Source: DATJPR01 sp963811705
Lineage (GTDB): Bacteria > Bacteroidota > Ignavibacteria > UBA10030 > UBA6906
DNA: 64,000 nucleotides
Direction: 5' to 3'
NCBI GenBank assembly: GCA_963811705.1
Contig: CAWESL010000019.1
Span: 62,001-126,000 of the forward strand
Made by a program: the position numbers and the translations under genes. This document shows, piece by piece, positions 38,063 through 46,372 of the stretch; positions within the stretch are counted from its first letter, which is position 1; every line of letters begins with the position of its first letter. The notes beneath the pieces were generated by a model. The model was not told where the DNA came from and did no database searches. It worked only from the letters and a program-made list of their open reading frames with translations.

Positions 38063-38575
38063 CTAGTCGATCAGTACACCCGCAGCTTGAAGTGCAACAT
38101 GAATTCGTTTATCTGGCCTTCTTTCTGGTTGCCGTGACGGTTGTGAGTAATTCAGCTTGTAAGGCGACCTGGAACCAATGGCGATATAGGGACCTGGCGG
38201 CGACAATGATGAGAACGGCGAATTGAATTCCCCAAGGTATATTCGTGCATCGCCTATGGTGATAACAAATGGTACGTCTCTCGATCTTCGACTCACGGTG
38301 ATAATAGCCTTGAAAAGAGAATCCGGCTGGGGCTTGAGAACAAATGTATGCGTTGACCAGGAATACGTCTTGATGTCGCGGGCTGTGAAAACCGGCTCTC
38401 GCGCGAGAGCCAAGCTATCGACACTTACATTGAGTATTTGGAACGTGGCGATTGTTGAGTCACGCAGCAGATAGAATGCAAAGCCCGAGTCCGATATTCC
38501 CGAAGTTTTCAGGCTGGGCTGGCACTGCAAGCACGAATTGAAAAACATGACTGAGGCGAGAGCGAGCAGGCTCAT
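38063..38575 (-). CDS. Putative lipoprotein, unknown function (cassette gene)
   Basis: A 170-residue protein from ATG 38573-38575 with AAAGGA upstream. Signal peptide MSLLALASVMFFNSC ends in a lipobox-like FNS-C. The body is beta-rich with a SLSLxREPVF-like stretch; the C-terminal end runs into attC-like site 2, so the real stop may have been altered by cassette recombination. No family recognised. The start follows GTTAGGC of site 3 by about 30 bases. Confidence 0.55.
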   Translation of the reverse strand: MSLLALASVMFFNSCLQCQPSLKTSGISDSGFAFYLLRDSTIATFQILNVSVDSLALAREPVFTARDIKTYSWSTHTFVLKPQPDSLFKAIITVSRRSRDVPFVITIGDARIYLGEFNSPFSSLSPPGPYIAIGSRSPYKLNYSQPSRQPERRPDKRIHVALQAAGVLID

Positions 38576-38604
38576 TTGTGTTCCTTTCACAACAAAGTGT
38601 GCCC

Positions 38605-38760
38605 GCCTAACACCCACGGCTGAGCTGCGGCGGAAATTGGTCCTTTGATTGAGGCACGGTAAGTTGAGATCTTCGCCGCACCGTTGTTTCGTTTCTTGAA
38701 GTCGTTTCACGCTGGCCACTTCTGATGGAGGGCCCTTCCGTCAGCTCCAGCCGCTTGCTA
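38605..38760 (-). repeat. attC-like recombination site 3 (best preserved)
   Basis: Right end GTTAGGC (38611-38605). Inner arms GGCTGAGCTG (plus 38618-38627) and CAGCTCCAGCC (38742-38752) are complementary except for one extra base, the extrahelical base expected of attC sites. A repeat of GCCAGCGTGAAACGACTTCAA lies in the variable centre. Confidence 0.65.
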
Positions 38761-38774
38761 GTTGGCATCCACAC

Positions 38775-39296
38775 TCACTCCGAGAGGGGTGGCAATTGAA
38801 TATTAGGTATCAGTTCGACAATTCGACTTCGAATCGTCATGAGATTCTTCTTGGAAATATGACTGATGATTTCGCGACGCCGATACAAAAGACCATTTCC
38901 CAAATGAAGTTTGTAGTTGTTCTGGTAATTATGTGCATGCGGATTTGAAGGAAATCCATCTGAATCCGCCAAATGAATAGTCCAGATCTCTCCTTGCATT
39001 CGAACTTGTGCTTTCTCGAAGTAGCTCGGAACTCCATTTGGCAGAATGGTCACGTTGAACGCGATAATCCCTAAGCAGGGTGGTGTTGACATCCGCCTTC
39101 GGACCGCGTTTGCCATTTCGCCAGCATTTAACTCTCTGAAGAATACCTCTGTTGGGGTATCTGACACTTCAAAGAAATCGATCAGACACCGATAGATATC
39201 ATTCGGTTTCAGTTCTATTCCGTCAGACTGCTTCAGAATGGAGACCGCCTTGATCGCTTCGGCCTGGAATTTGAGCAACAATTGTTGTCTGTCCAT
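38775..39296 (-). CDS. Hypothetical protein (cassette gene)
   Basis: A 173-residue soluble protein of mixed alpha/beta character, starting MDRQQLLLKFQAEAIKAVSI. The C-terminal part has DSDGFPSNPHAHNYQNNYKL, then HLGNGLLYRRREIISHISKK, a histidine/asparagine-rich signature that I have not assigned to a family. No signal or membrane segment. The ATG at 39296 lies 20 bases after the GTTAAGC of attC-like half-site 4. It is the first cassette in the array. Confidence 0.6.
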   Translation of the reverse strand: MDRQQLLLKFQAEAIKAVSILKQSDGIELKPNDIYRCLIDFFEVSDTPTEVFFRELNAGEMANAVRRRMSTPPCLGIIAFNVTILPNGVPSYFEKAQVRMQGEIWTIHLADSDGFPSNPHAHNYQNNYKLHLGNGLLYRRREIISHISKKNLMTIRSRIVELIPNIQLPPLSE

Positions 39297-39315
39297 GATC
39301 GCCCACTAGGACGCC

Positions 39316-39345
39316 GCTTAACGGCCGCGTTTCACCTGCGGCGGA
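39316..39345 (-). repeat. attC-like half-site 4
   Basis: Right half only: GTTAAGC (39322-39316) with CAGGTGAAACGCGGCC before it, similar to the right half of site 2. The left half is missing; the T9SS gene ending at 39400 lies there instead. Confidence 0.45.
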
Positions 39346-39399
39346 ACTACTCGCAGGACCTCGCTGTGTACCTATCACGAAGCTGAGTGGCTCCTCTGA

Positions 39400-42300
39400 C
39401 TACTTCACCAACAGAAGCGATTTCGTCTGAACGAAACTTCCTGCTTCTATCCGATACAGGTAAACACCGCTTGAAAGTGTCGATCCGTCAAATCGGACGT
39501 CATGATAACCCGCGCTTACTTCACCGTCGACCAGCAGTCCGAGAAGCTCACCCAGCACATTGTAGACCGTAATGCGCACCGTCGATTGCTTCGAAACGCC
39601 AAATCGAATCGTCGTCGTGGGATTGAACGGGTTCGGATAATTCCCGTCCAGGGTAAATGTGGAAGGGATTCCAAGGCCGAGATCGGTAATGCCGGTAGCC
39701 GGCTCGAACGCGGCAGTTTCCGTAATCACGCTATCCATTACGATTGTGGCGGCTGTGTCTGTGCCACTGTATGAGCCTTTCCCGACTCCGATCCATTGGC
39801 TCAACCTCCATCCTGTGTTTGGCCGAGCCACAATTCGAACGTGCGTCCCGCTTGTGAACCATCCGCTCGATGGGTCGACCGATCCACCGTTGCCGGAAGA
39901 CATTGTTACGTAGTACGATGTATCAAACAAGGCAGCGTACGTCGTGCTCTGCGGTGGTGTCGTTACTTGATGGGAAAGGGAATCCCCATCGCTCCAATGC
40001 AACCAAGTATGCTTCGTACCGAATTGCGTCAACTGAGGGCTTGTCGTCCCGATCCTGTGCGACGAGCCAATCACCGACACGAAGCTGTGCGGGGCAGAAT
40101 ACGTGGAGTCGTCGACGGTGAACACGCACGATTCCGGTTTGGATTGAACTGTAATCAACACAGTTGATGGTGGTGGCGGATCCACAATGAATGTCGGTAT
40201 CGAGCCCCAAGTCCCACCTTCCGTAACGATTGAGTTTACTCCTTGCTCTACAAGTGCGCCCGCTACGTGGAAATACTTACCCGAATCAGGTGCGGTGAGA
40301 ACAAAGTTGAATGTGTCTTTTGTCCCAACAGCCATGAGACGCACGGTGGATGTATCCTGGAAATCATAGCCCGCCTGCTTATCCCTATCGAGCGTCAATG
40401 CACATCTCACTGATTGGGGAACGCTCCCCTGCTCGTTCGGGTTTGTGATTTCGACAGAGACCTTAATCGGAGTTCCGAATGGGATATTTCCGGTCACAAC
40501 TTCATTCGTACTGTTATTGAAAACTAGGATGTTGGAAGTATATGGTGCGTTTCTCATGAATGTAACTGCTGTCGTTTCTGCGCCCGCAATGCCAAGACCC
40601 TTTCTCTCACCCCAGTATTCGTTGCCGTAGATTTTCGATGGAGAGGAAGGAACTGTGTTCACTCGAATCGAATATCCTGTGTCCGCTCTAACATCGTCGA
40701 ACTCCACTGACCCTGAAGAGTCGCACGTCTCACTCCGAAGAAGTTGGCCACTACTAGCCATAAGGCTCACGCTAGTCCTTGCATCCACGGGGCCATAACC
40801 AGGCACATTTTGAATGGTAACGCGGATCGATCCGGCTCGAGGCGAAAGGGAGTCTATTATTTCCCTCAACGAGCGTTTCCACACCCCGTTCCCGTCGACC
40901 GCCACAATCACATTCGAGTCGACAATCGCGAGGGTAGCTACCGCCGCTTGAGGCAATCCTTGACGTATCGAAGACCATTCCGTGCTTCCTTTCAAAGAGC
41001 AATATATGTCTCCGTCAGACGTCCGTGCAAAGATAGCAGTACCGCAACAGCTGTCACTTGTAGTCGCAAGGGTCACAATTGAACTGTCCGTCAATCCGGA
41101 GTTGGCTGCACTCCATGTTGTTCCGTCGTTTGTTGATCGAAAGACACCCATATCCCCTCCGGAATACAGAGTGGAACCTACCTCGACCATACCACCAAAG
41201 TTCGAGAATGGTACATCAGCGGTAAGCCACGTGTTCCCTTCGTTCGTTGAAACGAAGACCGCACCGCTCATTGCGTAGAGTTTGCCACCACATCGCGCCA
41301 GATTATTGACTTTCATATATGGCAAGCCGGTATTCACTTCAGCCCAAGTTGCCCCGTCATCAGTCGATCGAATCACGCCATTATAGGAGGTACCCGCCCA
41401 AAGTGATTGACCGGATATGATGATTGGGCCAACTGCACCTCCGTCTGGCCAATGATCTAGAGATAAGCCGGTCGTGAAATCCGACCAGGTTTCCCCACTG
41501 TCAATAGAGACATATAGACCGTCCCAAGCACCTACAAAACTTCGTGTCCGGGACACGGCGAGCGATGTAACTGAGTAATATCCATTTGTATGTGTAGGCA
41601 GAACATATTGAATTAATCCGCGATTGGCTGGGTGCCAGACTGAACCCATGTTCGTAGATATGAAAAGTCCAAAGTAATTTGATCCGGCGTAAAGGATTTT
41701 CCCGCTGCCAGCTATACACGATGCACCTGGTATCGTACCCCCAACCCCTCGCCAGCGCCAATGGTGCCCCGAATCCGTCGATTGGAAGACCCCCCCAGCA
41801 GTCCCTGCGTAGACTGTCGTGGTATCAGAACCGATGGACGGAAAGGAAAGACTATAGACGTATCCAGTCCCGCCGCCAATGCTTACTGTACTCCAATTCG
41901 TCCCACCGTCTGTCGATACTAGAATACTTCCTTTATTAGTTCCAGCAACAATGGTGTTTCTTGAGACCGCGAAACTTGATACGCCCGAGCCATATCCGTA
42001 AAGGTCTGCAAGACCTACAAGAGACCAGCTTCCGTTAGAATCAGACCAGCGAAAAATACCGCCGTATCCAGACGCGTACAAAGTTGTGTCATATCCCAAA
42101 TTAGGTGAAACGACGAGGCTGCTCATGTACCCTGTTGGCAAGCCTGCATTTACCGCGTTCCAGCTTGCGCCAAAATCGTAGGAGAGAAAGACCCCATTCA
42201 TCTTTGTGGCTGCAAATATTTTATTCCCGATGCAGACAATTGAGTAGACGGTAGTATCGATCAATCCGCTGTCTGATTGAGCCCAGGTCTCGCCAGCATT

Positions 42301-42753
42301 TGTAGAGACATATATCCCACCCGCGCTCGTCCCCGCGAAATATCTCGACCCGCACGAAGCAAGGGTCAAAACGAGATTGTTTGTCAATCCGGAATTACTC
42401 TCATGCCAGTGAGCACCCTGGTCAGAAGAAAGAAGCACTCCACCTCCGTTTGTCCCGGCCATAAGTAGTGTCCCGCCACTGGCATTCTCAGTTGAGAGGA
42501 GACAAAGGACATTCGAGTTCGTCGATCCGAGACTCACAGTAGTCCATGTCGCGCCATTGTCGGTCGATCGCGAAACGCGACCCATGTTCAGGCCAACGAA
42601 AAGATCACTCCCGTCCGATCCATTCGGCACCGAGATTATCGTATATGGGACGCCTCCTCCTGATCCGCTAATATTCTCCCATTGACAAAATGAAGAGCTC
42701 GAAAACACAAAACCGATTGCAAGAAGCAACAGTATTCTGCTGGTAGAGGTCAT
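39400..42753 (-). CDS. T9SS-secreted BNR-repeat beta-propeller protein
   Basis: An 1117-residue protein from ATG 42751-42753 (AGGGAA upstream) with a signal peptide. Residues 25-620 hold about eleven Asp-box/BNR repeats of the form S-x-[DN]-x-G-x-[TH]-W (RSTDNGATW, LSSDQGAHW, VSTNAGETW and others), as in sialidase-like and photosystem-assembly-like propellers. Residues 640-1117 are a block matching residue by residue, in length and order, the end of the C39-type protein: YGNEYWG module, PEGA-like domain, Flg_new_2 repeat, T9SS sorting domain. No catalytic residues of sialidases are evident, so it is more likely a binding or adhesion protein. It lies downstream of element A copy 2. Confidence 0.88.
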   Translation of the reverse strand: MTSTSRILLLLAIGFVFSSSSFCQWENISGSGGGVPYTIISVPNGSDGSDLFVGLNMGRVSRSTDNGATWTTVSLGSTNSNVLCLLSTENASGGTLLMAGTNGGGVLLSSDQGAHWHESNSGLTNNLVLTLASCGSRYFAGTSAGGIYVSTNAGETWAQSDSGLIDTTVYSIVCIGNKIFAATKMNGVFLSYDFGASWNAVNAGLPTGYMSSLVVSPNLGYDTTLYASGYGGIFRWSDSNGSWSLVGLADLYGYGSGVSSFAVSRNTIVAGTNKGSILVSTDGGTNWSTVSIGGGTGYVYSLSFPSIGSDTTTVYAGTAGGVFQSTDSGHHWRWRGVGGTIPGASCIAGSGKILYAGSNYFGLFISTNMGSVWHPANRGLIQYVLPTHTNGYYSVTSLAVSRTRSFVGAWDGLYVSIDSGETWSDFTTGLSLDHWPDGGAVGPIIISGQSLWAGTSYNGVIRSTDDGATWAEVNTGLPYMKVNNLARCGGKLYAMSGAVFVSTNEGNTWLTADVPFSNFGGMVEVGSTLYSGGDMGVFRSTNDGTTWSAANSGLTDSSIVTLATTSDSCCGTAIFARTSDGDIYCSLKGSTEWSSIRQGLPQAAVATLAIVDSNVIVAVDGNGVWKRSLREIIDSLSPRAGSIRVTIQNVPGYGPVDARTSVSLMASSGQLLRSETCDSSGSVEFDDVRADTGYSIRVNTVPSSPSKIYGNEYWGERKGLGIAGAETTAVTFMRNAPYTSNILVFNNSTNEVVTGNIPFGTPIKVSVEITNPNEQGSVPQSVRCALTLDRDKQAGYDFQDTSTVRLMAVGTKDTFNFVLTAPDSGKYFHVAGALVEQGVNSIVTEGGTWGSIPTFIVDPPPPSTVLITVQSKPESCVFTVDDSTYSAPHSFVSVIGSSHRIGTTSPQLTQFGTKHTWLHWSDGDSLSHQVTTPPQSTTYAALFDTSYYVTMSSGNGGSVDPSSGWFTSGTHVRIVARPNTGWRLSQWIGVGKGSYSGTDTAATIVMDSVITETAAFEPATGITDLGLGIPSTFTLDGNYPNPFNPTTTIRFGVSKQSTVRITVYNVLGELLGLLVDGEVSAGYHDVRFDGSTLSSGVYLYRIEAGSFVQTKSLLLVK

Positions 42754-42840
42754 GAGTTCCCTTCGAGGTACTACGAAGACGAAGTCGCGGAGATAGTCGA
42801 CGTTTGGGTTTGATCCGCATATTCGGAAGACCCGAAATGG

Positions 42841-42947
42841 CAAAAGCCCATCCATCAAACACTAGACGAATGGGCTTCTCAATGAGCATGGGGAATCACC
42901 AGCCGATACGCCTCTCCCACACTCATGCTAAGGTTTCGGCTGCCGCC
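42841..42947 (-). ncRNA. Structured leader/small RNA, element A copy 2
   Basis: Transcript predicted from the promoter at 42954-42982. Stem CAGCCGA/TCGGCTG; the loop segment ATGAGTGTGGG can pair, with two G-U pairs, with the downstream CCCATGCTCAT to give an 11-pair pseudoknot; then an intrinsic terminator (13-bp arms at 42877-42865 and 42856-42844, then TTTTG). It ends about 90 bases before the BNR gene start. Hand-folded; boundaries estimated. Confidence 0.6.
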
Positions 42948-42953
42948 TTGATG

Positions 42954-42982
42954 AAATTACTTCTTTCCTTAAGCCATGTCAA
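42954..42982 (-). promoter_or_regulatory. Promoter of element A copy 2
   Basis: TTGACA (42982-42977), 17-base spacer, TAATTT (42959-42954). Confidence 0.65.
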
Positions 42983-43089
42983 GGAATTGCACCAGATGTC
43001 ACAGATAAACATTGAAACATGTGAAATCCTGATGCCGGAATGTGCGTGATGCTTCACCGCAGAGCCCTCGCTCGGCTCAAATAACAGAA

Positions 43090-43111
43090 AAGGCCCGGAA
43101 GCCCGGGCCTT
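43090..43111 (-). terminator. Intrinsic terminator of the propeller gene at 43131
   Basis: AAGGCCCGG/CCGGGCCTT stem with TTTTCTGTT after it on the minus strand, 20 bases after the stop codon. Confidence 0.8.
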
Positions 43112-43130
43112 GGTGGCGAAACGATGGGAG

Positions 43131-44669
43131 TCACCTCACAAGCAACAATTTCTTCGTCTCCACGAACGAGCCGGCCTGCAATCGGTAGAAGTAGACGCCG
43201 CTGGCGAGGCGTGAGCCCTCGAATTGGACCTCGTACGATCCTGCGTTCTCCCTCCGGTTCACCAGTACAGACACCTCGCGACCAAGTATGTCGAGCACGC
43301 TCAACCTTACCTCGGAGGAGTTCGGCAACTCGTACGTGATGGTCGTGCTCGGGTTGAAGGGGTTGGGGTAGTTCTGCACGAGAGCCAGCCGCAGCGGAAT
43401 AGGCTCACCCTTCTCTGCAAACCCTATTGCACCTCGAGTGAATATCCAAGCCGCTCCTATCCCGTTACCATCGCCAGGCTCCCCAATAATAGCGGTATTT
43501 CCGTCCGCTGAAATGGAGACCGAACTGCCAAAGTTGGCACGATCCACACCTGTTCCCGTGATCTTTTTTCCCTGCTGGGCCCAAACATTGCCGCGCCTGT
43601 TGAATACCCACGCTGCACCTGCTCCGGCGTTGTCCCCATATCCCCCCACGATGGCTGTATTTCCATCTGCAGAAAGCGAAACAGAACAACCTAGGTAGGC
43701 ACCACCGACAGCGTCAGTCCCCAGGAGTTTCGCGTCCTGCTGGCCCCAGGTACCATTGACGCGAATATATACCCAAACGGCCCCTTTCCCAGAGTCATCT
43801 GCATAACCACCTACTACCGCTGTATTCCCATCAGCAGAGAGAGCTATTGAACAACCGAAATCGGAGATCAAGACTCGTCCGGTTCCAATGAGTTTATCAC
43901 TCTGTTGAGTCCACACACCATCACTGCGATGATAAATCCAAATTGCACCCGCCCAGCCGCCGTCGATTGGGCCGCCAACGATCGCTGTGTTCCCGTCAGC
44001 TGAAAGCGCTACCGAAGAGCCTTGATTGGAGCTATATATATTCGAACCTCCTATGGATCCAGTGCCCACGAGTTTTCTGCCTTGTTGACTCCAAACCCCG
44101 TTGGTACGAGTATACACCCAAGCTGCGCCGACGTTGGAGCTGTCCTGAGGACCGCCCACTATGGCCGTATTCCCATCAGCAGAAAGAGCTACAGCGACCC
44201 CCTGATTATCGACTCCCACAGCTCCTCCGCCAACTAGTTTCTTCCCTTGCTGGTTCCATACGCCATTTGTCTTCGCGAATACCCAAGCAGCTCCCATATG
44301 GGAACTATCCTGAGAGCCGCCGATCATTACCGTGGTGCCATCAGCGGAGATGGCGACTGATACACCTTGCCAAGCGTCGCCAACACTTCCACTGCCAACG
44401 AGTTTCCCTCCTTGCTGAGTCCATATCCCGTTTTCATTCCGGAAGACCCACGCCGCGCCTTCTCCCGAGCCGTCCAAATAACCTCCAACAATCGCAGTGT
44501 TCCCGTCAGCCGAGATAGCAACGGAATATCCTTGGAGCGACTTCCCCGTTGCATTGCTACCGGTTAGCGATGACCCCCAAGGACCGAACTGCGCTTGGAC
44601 TGGGATCACGACTGAGAATTCGAGGAGACAAATCACTAAGAGCTCAGACGATACATTTTTCAGATTCAT
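43131..44669 (-). CDS. T9SS-secreted seven-bladed beta-propeller (FG-GAP-like)
   Basis: A 512-residue protein with AAGGAT close to its ATG and a signal peptide ending VQAQ. Seven near-identical repeats of about 55 residues run from 30 to 420, each with a core like VALSADGNTAIVGGPQD followed by GAAWVF and a W-x-QQG-x-KLVG link; seven copies predict a closed seven-bladed propeller of the integrin FG-GAP kind. The T9SS sorting domain (about 432-512) is of the NYPNPFNPSTTITYE type. No enzyme motif is seen; surface adhesion or ligand binding is likely. Downstream of element A copy 3. Confidence 0.85.
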   Translation of the reverse strand: MNLKNVSSELLVICLLEFSVVIPVQAQFGPWGSSLTGSNATGKSLQGYSVAISADGNTAIVGGYLDGSGEGAAWVFRNENGIWTQQGGKLVGSGSVGDAWQGVSVAISADGTTVMIGGSQDSSHMGAAWVFAKTNGVWNQQGKKLVGGGAVGVDNQGVAVALSADGNTAIVGGPQDSSNVGAAWVYTRTNGVWSQQGRKLVGTGSIGGSNIYSSNQGSSVALSADGNTAIVGGPIDGGWAGAIWIYHRSDGVWTQQSDKLIGTGRVLISDFGCSIALSADGNTAVVGGYADDSGKGAVWVYIRVNGTWGQQDAKLLGTDAVGGAYLGCSVSLSADGNTAIVGGYGDNAGAGAAWVFNRRGNVWAQQGKKITGTGVDRANFGSSVSISADGNTAIIGEPGDGNGIGAAWIFTRGAIGFAEKGEPIPLRLALVQNYPNPFNPSTTITYELPNSSEVRLSVLDILGREVSVLVNRRENAGSYEVQFEGSRLASGVYFYRLQAGSFVETKKLLLVR

Positions 44670-44849
44670 TCGATCCTTGCCGAGGCTATCACTGATAAAT
44701 AATTATCAAACCATAAATCGTGGTTTCTGCCGAGGTCCTTGGTCAATATCTCGTTTCAATGCGTTGAGTAGACGCTGGCTCAAGAGCACGCCCCTGCATA
44801 AGCTCAGGACATTGATGGTCCGAAGGTTCAACTAATCGCCGGGAAACGA

Positions 44850-44957
44850 CAAAGCCCATCCATCAAGCACTCTGACGAATGGGCTTCTCAATGAGCATGG
44901 TTATCCCCCCAGCCGAAACGCTCCTCCCACACTCACACTAAGTTTTCGGCTGCCCCC
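44850..44957 (-). ncRNA. Structured leader/small RNA, element A copy 3
   Basis: Predicted from the promoter at 44964-44992. Extended stem CAGCCGAAA/TTTCGGCTG; the loop GTGAGTGTGG can pair with the downstream CCATGCTCAT; terminator arms at 44886-44874 and 44864-44852. It ends about 180 bases before the propeller gene start at 44669. Sequence is close to copy 2 throughout. Confidence 0.6.
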
Positions 44958-44963
44958 TCGATG

Positions 44964-44992
44964 AAATTACTTCTTTCCTTAGGCCATGTCAA
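44964..44992 (-). promoter_or_regulatory. Promoter of element A copy 3
   Basis: TTGACA (44992-44987), 17-base spacer, TAATTT (44969-44964). Confidence 0.65.
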
Positions 44993-45100
44993 GGAATTGC
45001 GCCTGTCGTGGCTAATAAAGATCAAAAGATGTGAAATCCTGATACCATCGTGCGCGTGACGATTCGATGCAGAGCCATGCCTTCGCCACAAATAACAGAA

Positions 45101-45122
45101 AAGGCCCGGAAGCCCGGGCCTT
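45101..45122 (-). terminator. Intrinsic terminator after the orphan sorting domain
   Basis: AAGGCCCGG/CCGGGCCTT stem then TTTTCTGTT on the minus strand, identical to the terminator at 43090. Confidence 0.75.
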
Positions 45123-45144
45123 CGAGTTATTACGATGGAAGCGC

Positions 45145-45311
45145 TCACCTCACGAGCAATAGCTTCTTCGTCTCCACGAACGATCCGGCTTGGAGGCGAT
45201 AGAAGTAGACGCCGCTCGCAAGATTCCTGGCGTCGAATTGGACTTCGTGATAGCCGGCTTCGATGTCTCCGTTGATGAGCTCGGCGACTCTCTGCCCGAG
45301 CGTGTTGTGTT
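45145..45311 (-). pseudogene. Orphan T9SS sorting-domain fragment
   Basis: Encodes only the second half of a sorting domain: NTLGQRVAELINGDIEAGYH, EVQFDARNLASGVYFYRLQA, ending LLLVR. Upstream of about 45311 the frame continues into sequence unlike any sorting domain or passenger, so the gene was truncated. Its terminator and the element A copy 3 downstream remain intact. Confidence 0.75.
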
Positions 45312-45479
45312 GTAGACAGAAAGCAATAAGGGAAAGGCCTGTCCAATCACAGCTAGGCCAAGAGAGGGCAATTGGATGGACCCGATCAGACTCGATGCCG
45401 AATTCGAGTCTTTCGAGACGTCTATTCAACGTCAAGTATCTGAGACTGGTAAAATGCAAAAGTCAGGTGCTAACCATAG

Positions 45480-45785
45480 CTAGGGGGCAGGAAGTGAAAT
45501 CCTACTCACAAGCAGGATCAAAGCTCCTAAGAGGATCTTTCGATCGTCTTCTTCGGGATTGTATCGCACACTTGTGAGGGTCGATATTGAATACTGCAAC
45601 TTTGTGCCATGGATCGCTAAGTCTTCATCGTTCCGATCATACTCTATTGACAACAGCCGGAACATTGGGTGATCGTTGCTTGTCCAGTCAACTACATGCA
45701 ACGACCCAGCGATGCCTTTCACCATGAAGCTCTCATCAATTGATACAAGTAGAGAGGCTTCTTCAAACGAATTGTACTTTACCAT
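45480..45785 (-). CDS. Hypothetical protein, possibly membrane-associated
   Basis: About 101 residues from ATG 45783-45785 (MVKYNSFEEASLLVSIDESF); a GTG 30 bases upstream is also in frame. It has a C-terminal hydrophobic stretch (ILLGALILLVSRISLPAP). No ribosome-binding site and no recognised family. Composition is protein-like, but this could be a remnant. Confidence 0.35.
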   Translation of the reverse strand: MVKYNSFEEASLLVSIDESFMVKGIAGSLHVVDWTSNDHPMFRLLSIEYDRNDEDLAIHGTKLQYSISTLTSVRYNPEEDDRKILLGALILLVSRISLPAP

Positions 45786-46372
45786 GTTTTGCGATATCAA
45801 AGGATTCGGTGCCACTGGTTAGAATCATTCTGCCCTTTCGAGCATGATGCCCTTTTACACTTTGGAGCTTGCACAGAAAGAACTTCAATATGACCTGATT
45901 ATGCCTCCGTTGACCACCGTAGATCTTGATCGAGATGAGTGGTCTGGCAGGGTAGCTACGTTTGTCGAAAGGATAGCTCGACTTGTCTGTGCCGGGAGGG
46001 TCGCATGGATCATACAGAGTGCCGGACACAGCAAGCCAACAGAAACACGGAGACAAGAGGTTATTGAATCCACGAGCTCGAGAAAAGCCGATCTGACTCC
46101 TGAAGTCCAATTCCATAAATCTGCAGATAGATACCTCAGCAATGGACTCTACTTGTGTCCGTCGGCCGGCACAAGAACACTTCCATTTCTGGTGACAAAA
46201 CAAGCATTGCCTTCCTCATTTTGAGACGCCGGCCTTCTTCGAGTATGTGCCGGAAGATTTTGAGCGACAAATCACAATGCCCCGAGTAGTGTACAATTGC
46301 GATACAGAACTAACGATGCCCTCCTTAGGCTGACTCTTTATTAGATCACTCGAACGAGGTGGCCTTCTTAAT
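45786..46372. other. Region without a supported gene
   Basis: Overlapping open frames on both strands (about 46203-45763 minus, 45844-46224 plus) have no start signal, motif or family resemblance. Confidence 0.35.

Noticed and set aside
45844..46224. Plus-strand 126-codon frame as a gene
   Set aside because: No ribosome-binding site, no family resemblance and overlapping open frames on the other strand.
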